From Paraeggerthella hominis (GTDB taxonomy: Bacteria; Actinomycetota; Coriobacteriia; Coriobacteriales; Eggerthellaceae): DNA of 64,000 nucleotides. The first letter of the stretch is position 1; every line of letters begins with the position of its first letter. The stretch covers positions 124,001-188,000 of the forward strand of contig NZ_JAJNOQ010000005.1 in assembly GCF_021044775.1 (NCBI RefSeq), in the 5' to 3' direction. Under the pieces are notes generated by a model, which ran no database searches, was not told the origin of the DNA, and saw nothing but the letters and a program-made list of their open reading frames with translations. Below are positions 61,486 to 64,000 of the stretch, in pieces. The position numbers and the translations under genes were made by a program.

Positions 61486-63066
61486 TTATTCCATATTCAG
61501 ATCGATAGAGTCCATATCCAAGCGCGGGAACAGCGGATCGCCGATCTCCACCTGGTTGCCGGCGGGAAGCTGGCCCCATGCCGTAGCGGCTTCGATGTCG
61601 GTCACGGCCGTGATGTCGCCCAAACTCAAGCGACGGAACACCTCGGCCGACGTGTTCGGCATGAACGGAGCCATGTACAGCGCGATGATGCGAATGGCCT
61701 CGAGCGCATTGTAGATAACGGCTTTCAGCTGGTCAGCCGTCTCTTCGGACTTCGCCAGGTTCCACGGCGCGGACTCCTCCACGTACAGGTTCACGCGACC
61801 GGCAAGCTTCTGCACCGCAGCCGCCGCACCGGTGAAGTCAACCTGGGACATGCACGCGTCGTATTCGGCATACAGCTCGTCGGAGATCTCGCGCAGCGGG
61901 TTTTCCGCAGCGAACGCCGGTGCCTCCGGAACCTTCGAGTCGAAGTACTTCTTCGTCATGTTGAACACGCGGCTGCACAGGTTGCCCCACGTGTTCGCCA
62001 GATCGGCGTTGTACACCTGCACCATGCGCTCCATGGAAATGGAGCCGTCGCTGCCGAACTGGACGTCGCTCATGAAATAGTAGCGGTACGCGTCCACACC
62101 GAACACCTTTACCAGATCGGCCGGCTTGAGGGCGTTGCCGCGAGACTTCGACATCTTCTCGCCCTTGGTCAGCAGGAAGCCGTGCCCGAACACGGTATGC
62201 GTGATGGGCAGTCCTGCGGCCATGAGCATGGCGGGCCAGATCACGCAGTGGAATCGCGTGATGTCCTTCCCCACGAAATGGTACTGCATGGGCCAGCGCT
62301 GCTCGAACTCGTCGGAGCGTTCGTCGTCGGCGTACCCGATGCCCGTGAGGTACGCGATCAGCGCGTCGGCCCACACGTACGCCACGTGGCTTTCGTCAAA
62401 CGGCAGCGGCACGCCCCAATCGAACGTGGAACGGCTGATGGACAGGTCTTTCAGGCCGCCGGCCACGAACGACACGATCTCGTTCCTGCGCGTTTCGGGG
62501 CGGATGAAATCCGGATGCTCCTCGTAGAACTTGAGCAGCGGCTCCTGGAATTCGGACAGCTTGAAGAACCAGTTCTCCTCGCCGCCCGCCTTCTGCACGG
62601 GGCGCTTGCAATCGGGGCAGACGAACGCGCCTTCCTCGTTCTTCTCAAGGTCGCTCTCGGCGTAGTACGTTTCCTCGTGCACGCAGTACCAGCCCTCGTA
62701 GCTGCCCTTGTAGCACCAGCCCTTGTCGAAAAGCTCCTGCCAGAACTTCTTGACGGAACGCGCATGGCGCGGCTCGGTGGTGCGCACGAAATCGGTGTAC
62801 GTGATATCCAGCATATCCCATGCATCGCGAAACGCCGGCTCCATGGAGTCGCACCAATCCTGCGGGGTCATGCCCTTGGCCGCCGCCGTATCGGCCACCT
62901 TCTGGCCATGCTCGTCCATGCCCGTCACGAACGCCACGTCGTAGCCGTTCATGCGCTGATAGCGCGCAACGGTGTCCGGCGCGATGGTAGCGTAGGCCGT
63001 GCCCAAATGCGGGGCTGCGTTTACGTAGTAGATCGGAGTGGTGAACGAGTAGGTTCCCTTTGACAT
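61486..63066 (-). CDS. metG: Methionyl-tRNA synthetase
   Basis: 526 residues. Class I synthetase charging tRNA-Met. The HIGH-type site reads H-L-G-T-A-Y near 19, the zinc knuckle has C-P-D-C-K-R-P near 148, KMSKS is intact near 308, and W-A-D-A-L near 240 is typical. The start at 63066 (MSKGTYSFT) follows AAAGGAAG. No C-terminal EMAP/tRNA-binding extension. First gene of the tatD-flavodoxin-rsmA cluster. Confidence 0.96.
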   Translation of the reverse strand: MSKGTYSFTTPIYYVNAAPHLGTAYATIAPDTVARYQRMNGYDVAFVTGMDEHGQKVADTAAAKGMTPQDWCDSMEPAFRDAWDMLDITYTDFVRTTEPRHARSVKKFWQELFDKGWCYKGSYEGWYCVHEETYYAESDLEKNEEGAFVCPDCKRPVQKAGGEENWFFKLSEFQEPLLKFYEEHPDFIRPETRRNEIVSFVAGGLKDLSISRSTFDWGVPLPFDESHVAYVWADALIAYLTGIGYADDERSDEFEQRWPMQYHFVGKDITRFHCVIWPAMLMAAGLPITHTVFGHGFLLTKGEKMSKSRGNALKPADLVKVFGVDAYRYYFMSDVQFGSDGSISMERMVQVYNADLANTWGNLCSRVFNMTKKYFDSKVPEAPAFAAENPLREISDELYAEYDACMSQVDFTGAAAAVQKLAGRVNLYVEESAPWNLAKSEETADQLKAVIYNALEAIRIIALYMAPFMPNTSAEVFRRLSLGDITAVTDIEAATAWGQLPAGNQVEIGDPLFPRLDMDSIDLNME

Positions 63067-63365
63067 GGTGCTTCCTTTGTTCTCGGGGCCGCGCGGCGCA
63101 TGATGCCTCGTCGGCCGGATGGTCGGCGCGCTCCGCGGATGATGCGGGCGCCTGCATGTGCCGTCTGCGCGAGCAAGGCTGCGGCGCAACAGCAACTGGT
63201 TATTTTAACACGGTCGTTTGCCGCCGCCGCAAAGCACGTCGAAAACGCACGGCACGACGATCCCGCGCGTAAGCGCGCGGGCGCGGGATGGGGGCACGCA
63301 CGTTGGGAGGGATGCGGCACCCCGTGCGTCCGCGGGGCGGGCTGCGCTCGAAAACTTGCGATTCT

Positions 63366-63527
63366 TGGCAGGTTTTGACGGTTTGAGGTTGCTGCACGGA
63401 CGCACAGCCTCGGCACTAATCGACACGCTTTTCGTTTCCCCAGCTCAAAGCGGTGCATCAATACGCTTGGCACTTAGGTTGCTTCCGCAAGCCCGAAACA
63501 ACAACCTCCAACCGTCAAAACCTGCCA
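63366..63527. repeat. Palindromic interspersed element, copy 2
   Basis: Arms 63366-63391 and 63502-63527 are inverted 26-bp copies with one mismatch (TGGCAGGTTTTGACGG core). Inner segment 110 bp, total 162 bp, exactly as at 28641-28802. The centres share a weaker match (63427-63456 against 28697-28726, pattern CTTTT..TTT..CC.G.TCA.AGCG.TG). Confidence 0.82.
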
Positions 63528-63566
63528 GCAAACGCGATTTCGCGAGCGCAAGCTGGCAGCGACAGC

Positions 63567-63672
63567 GCGCAAGTCGCCGCAGGCATCACGCAAGCCGTTG
63601 CGGGTGTCACGCAAACTGCCGCAAGCGCCGCGCAAACCGCTGCAGTCGTATCGCAAACCGCCACAGACGCCA
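63567..63672 (+). repeat. Imperfect 21-bp tandem repeats
   Basis: Four to five units of about 21 bp, each starting near CGCAAACCGC / CGCAAACTGC / CGCAAGCCGT. In one forward frame they encode heptads like Q-T-A-A-x-x-x, and that frame stays open into the SDR gene. Confidence 0.6.
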
Positions 63673-63812
63673 ACCGCGCAAGCCGAAAACGCATGGAGCG
63701 GCGCTTTTTGCGGAAACCCCTTCAAACCCAATCGCCGAAAGCGTACGCTGGAAGTGTCGCTTCGCGCCGTTTTCCGCGAAGCGCGCCAACCCGCTCTCGA
63801 AGGAGGCATCTC

Positions 63813-64000
63813 ATGGCAAAGCAGGCGTACGAAGGCCGTTTCGACGGAAAAGTTATGATCATAACCGGAGCCGCGCGTGGCATCGGACGTGCCACCGCTC
63901 TGCGCGCAGCCGCAGAAGGCGCGAAGCTCGTGCTGGTCGACCGCCTTGAAGACGAGGGCGAGAAAACGCTTGCCGAGGTTCGCGCCGTAGCTCCCGATGC
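63813..64000 (+). CDS. Short-chain dehydrogenase/reductase (partial, N-terminal 62 residues)
   Basis: NAD(P)-dependent oxidoreductase; the gene runs off the right edge. The cofactor motif T-G-A-A-R-G-I-G-R-A is at residues 19-28, and L-V-L-V-D-R follows, the Asp at the end of beta-2 favouring NAD over NADP. GAAGGAGG lies 6 bases before the ATG. Substrate not determinable from the fragment; 3-oxoacyl and hydroxysteroid dehydrogenases are both possible in this lineage. Confidence 0.9.
   Translation, partial: MAKQAYEGRFDGKVMIITGAARGIGRATALRAAAEGAKLVLVDRLEDEGEKTLAEVRAVAPD

Larger units (their letters stand above)
63067..63812. other. Gene-free 746-bp interval between metG and the SDR gene
   Basis: Divergent promoters for metG (minus) and the SDR gene (plus) must lie here. 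It contains the palindromic element copy 2 and a run of 21-bp imperfect repeats. Overlapping open frames are compositionally biased and unconvincing as genes. Confidence 0.6.

Noticed and set aside
1..64000. CRISPR arrays, rRNA genes, complete insertion sequences, prophage structural genes, replication origin
   Set aside because: None seen; no regularly spaced short repeats with unique spacers, no transposase or integrase frame.

Overview
The window is high-GC bacterial DNA that reads as a chromosome segment from an anaerobic gut-type actinobacterium, most likely Eggerthellaceae (Coriobacteriia). The basis is gene content: a pentaheme nitrite reductase (NrfA/NrfH) beside a cytochrome c maturation operon, an oxygen-sensitive class III ribonucleotide reductase, InlB/MBG-repeat surface protein with no LPXTG motif, ApbE, and Veg. 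No rRNA or species marker is present, so the genus is not assigned.

Layout. 1-3.1 kb: pst phosphate uptake operon (minus strand), whose binding protein PstS is circularly permuted. 3.4-16.9 kb: one tight minus-strand operon encoding an acyl-AMP ligase, a free acyl carrier protein, a Sfp-type phosphopantetheinyl transferase, a C-A-T-C-A-T-R nonribosomal peptide synthetase, a 7TM histidine kinase and a REC/HD-GYP response regulator. It looks like a self-contained circuit to make a lipodipeptide aldehyde, sense a signal and alter c-di-GMP. 17.1-22.9 kb: giant repeat surface protein plus a small membrane protein. 23.4-28.4 kb: transglutaminase-like lipoprotein and a compact type IV pilus-like operon ending in PilT. 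28.6-35.5 kb: palindromic repeat element, DUF2804, MscS, NrdG/NrdD and a homocysteine methyltransferase-like protein lacking its zinc cysteines. 35.6-37.5 kb: three paralogous small RNA genes with C-rich loops around a TDT transporter.

37.5-46.7 kb: galU, ccmD-C-B-A-F-E, nrfH and nrfA, all minus strand; together the Ccm proteins and Nrf enzymes give periplasmic-side dissimilatory nitrite reduction to ammonium. 46.9-48.2 kb: diguanylate cyclase. 48.3-52.9 kb: a tRNA-Ala(CGC) gene followed by two tandem insertions, each ending in a duplicated tRNA 3' end; one carries an ORF6N/PLD-like protein, the other a PHP-SMC-like ATPase with a small partner. 53-56.7 kb: XRE/DUF2975 pair, then a radical SAM/SPASM maturase translationally coupled to a 27-residue peptide with a repeated Cys-aromatic-x-Ile-Gly-Ile motif (a probable RiPP), divergent from a LysR regulator with a good palindromic operator between them. 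56.8-64 kb: apbE, veg, a Cys/Lys-rich small protein, rsmA, a flavodoxin-like oxidoreductase, a tatD interrupted by an in-frame TGA, metG, a second copy of the palindromic element, and the start of an SDR gene.

The strongest candidates for undescribed systems are the NRPS-sensor-HD-GYP operon, the three C-rich-loop sRNAs, and the radical SAM/peptide locus. The 162-bp palindromic element, present twice with identical geometry, is also worth following up.
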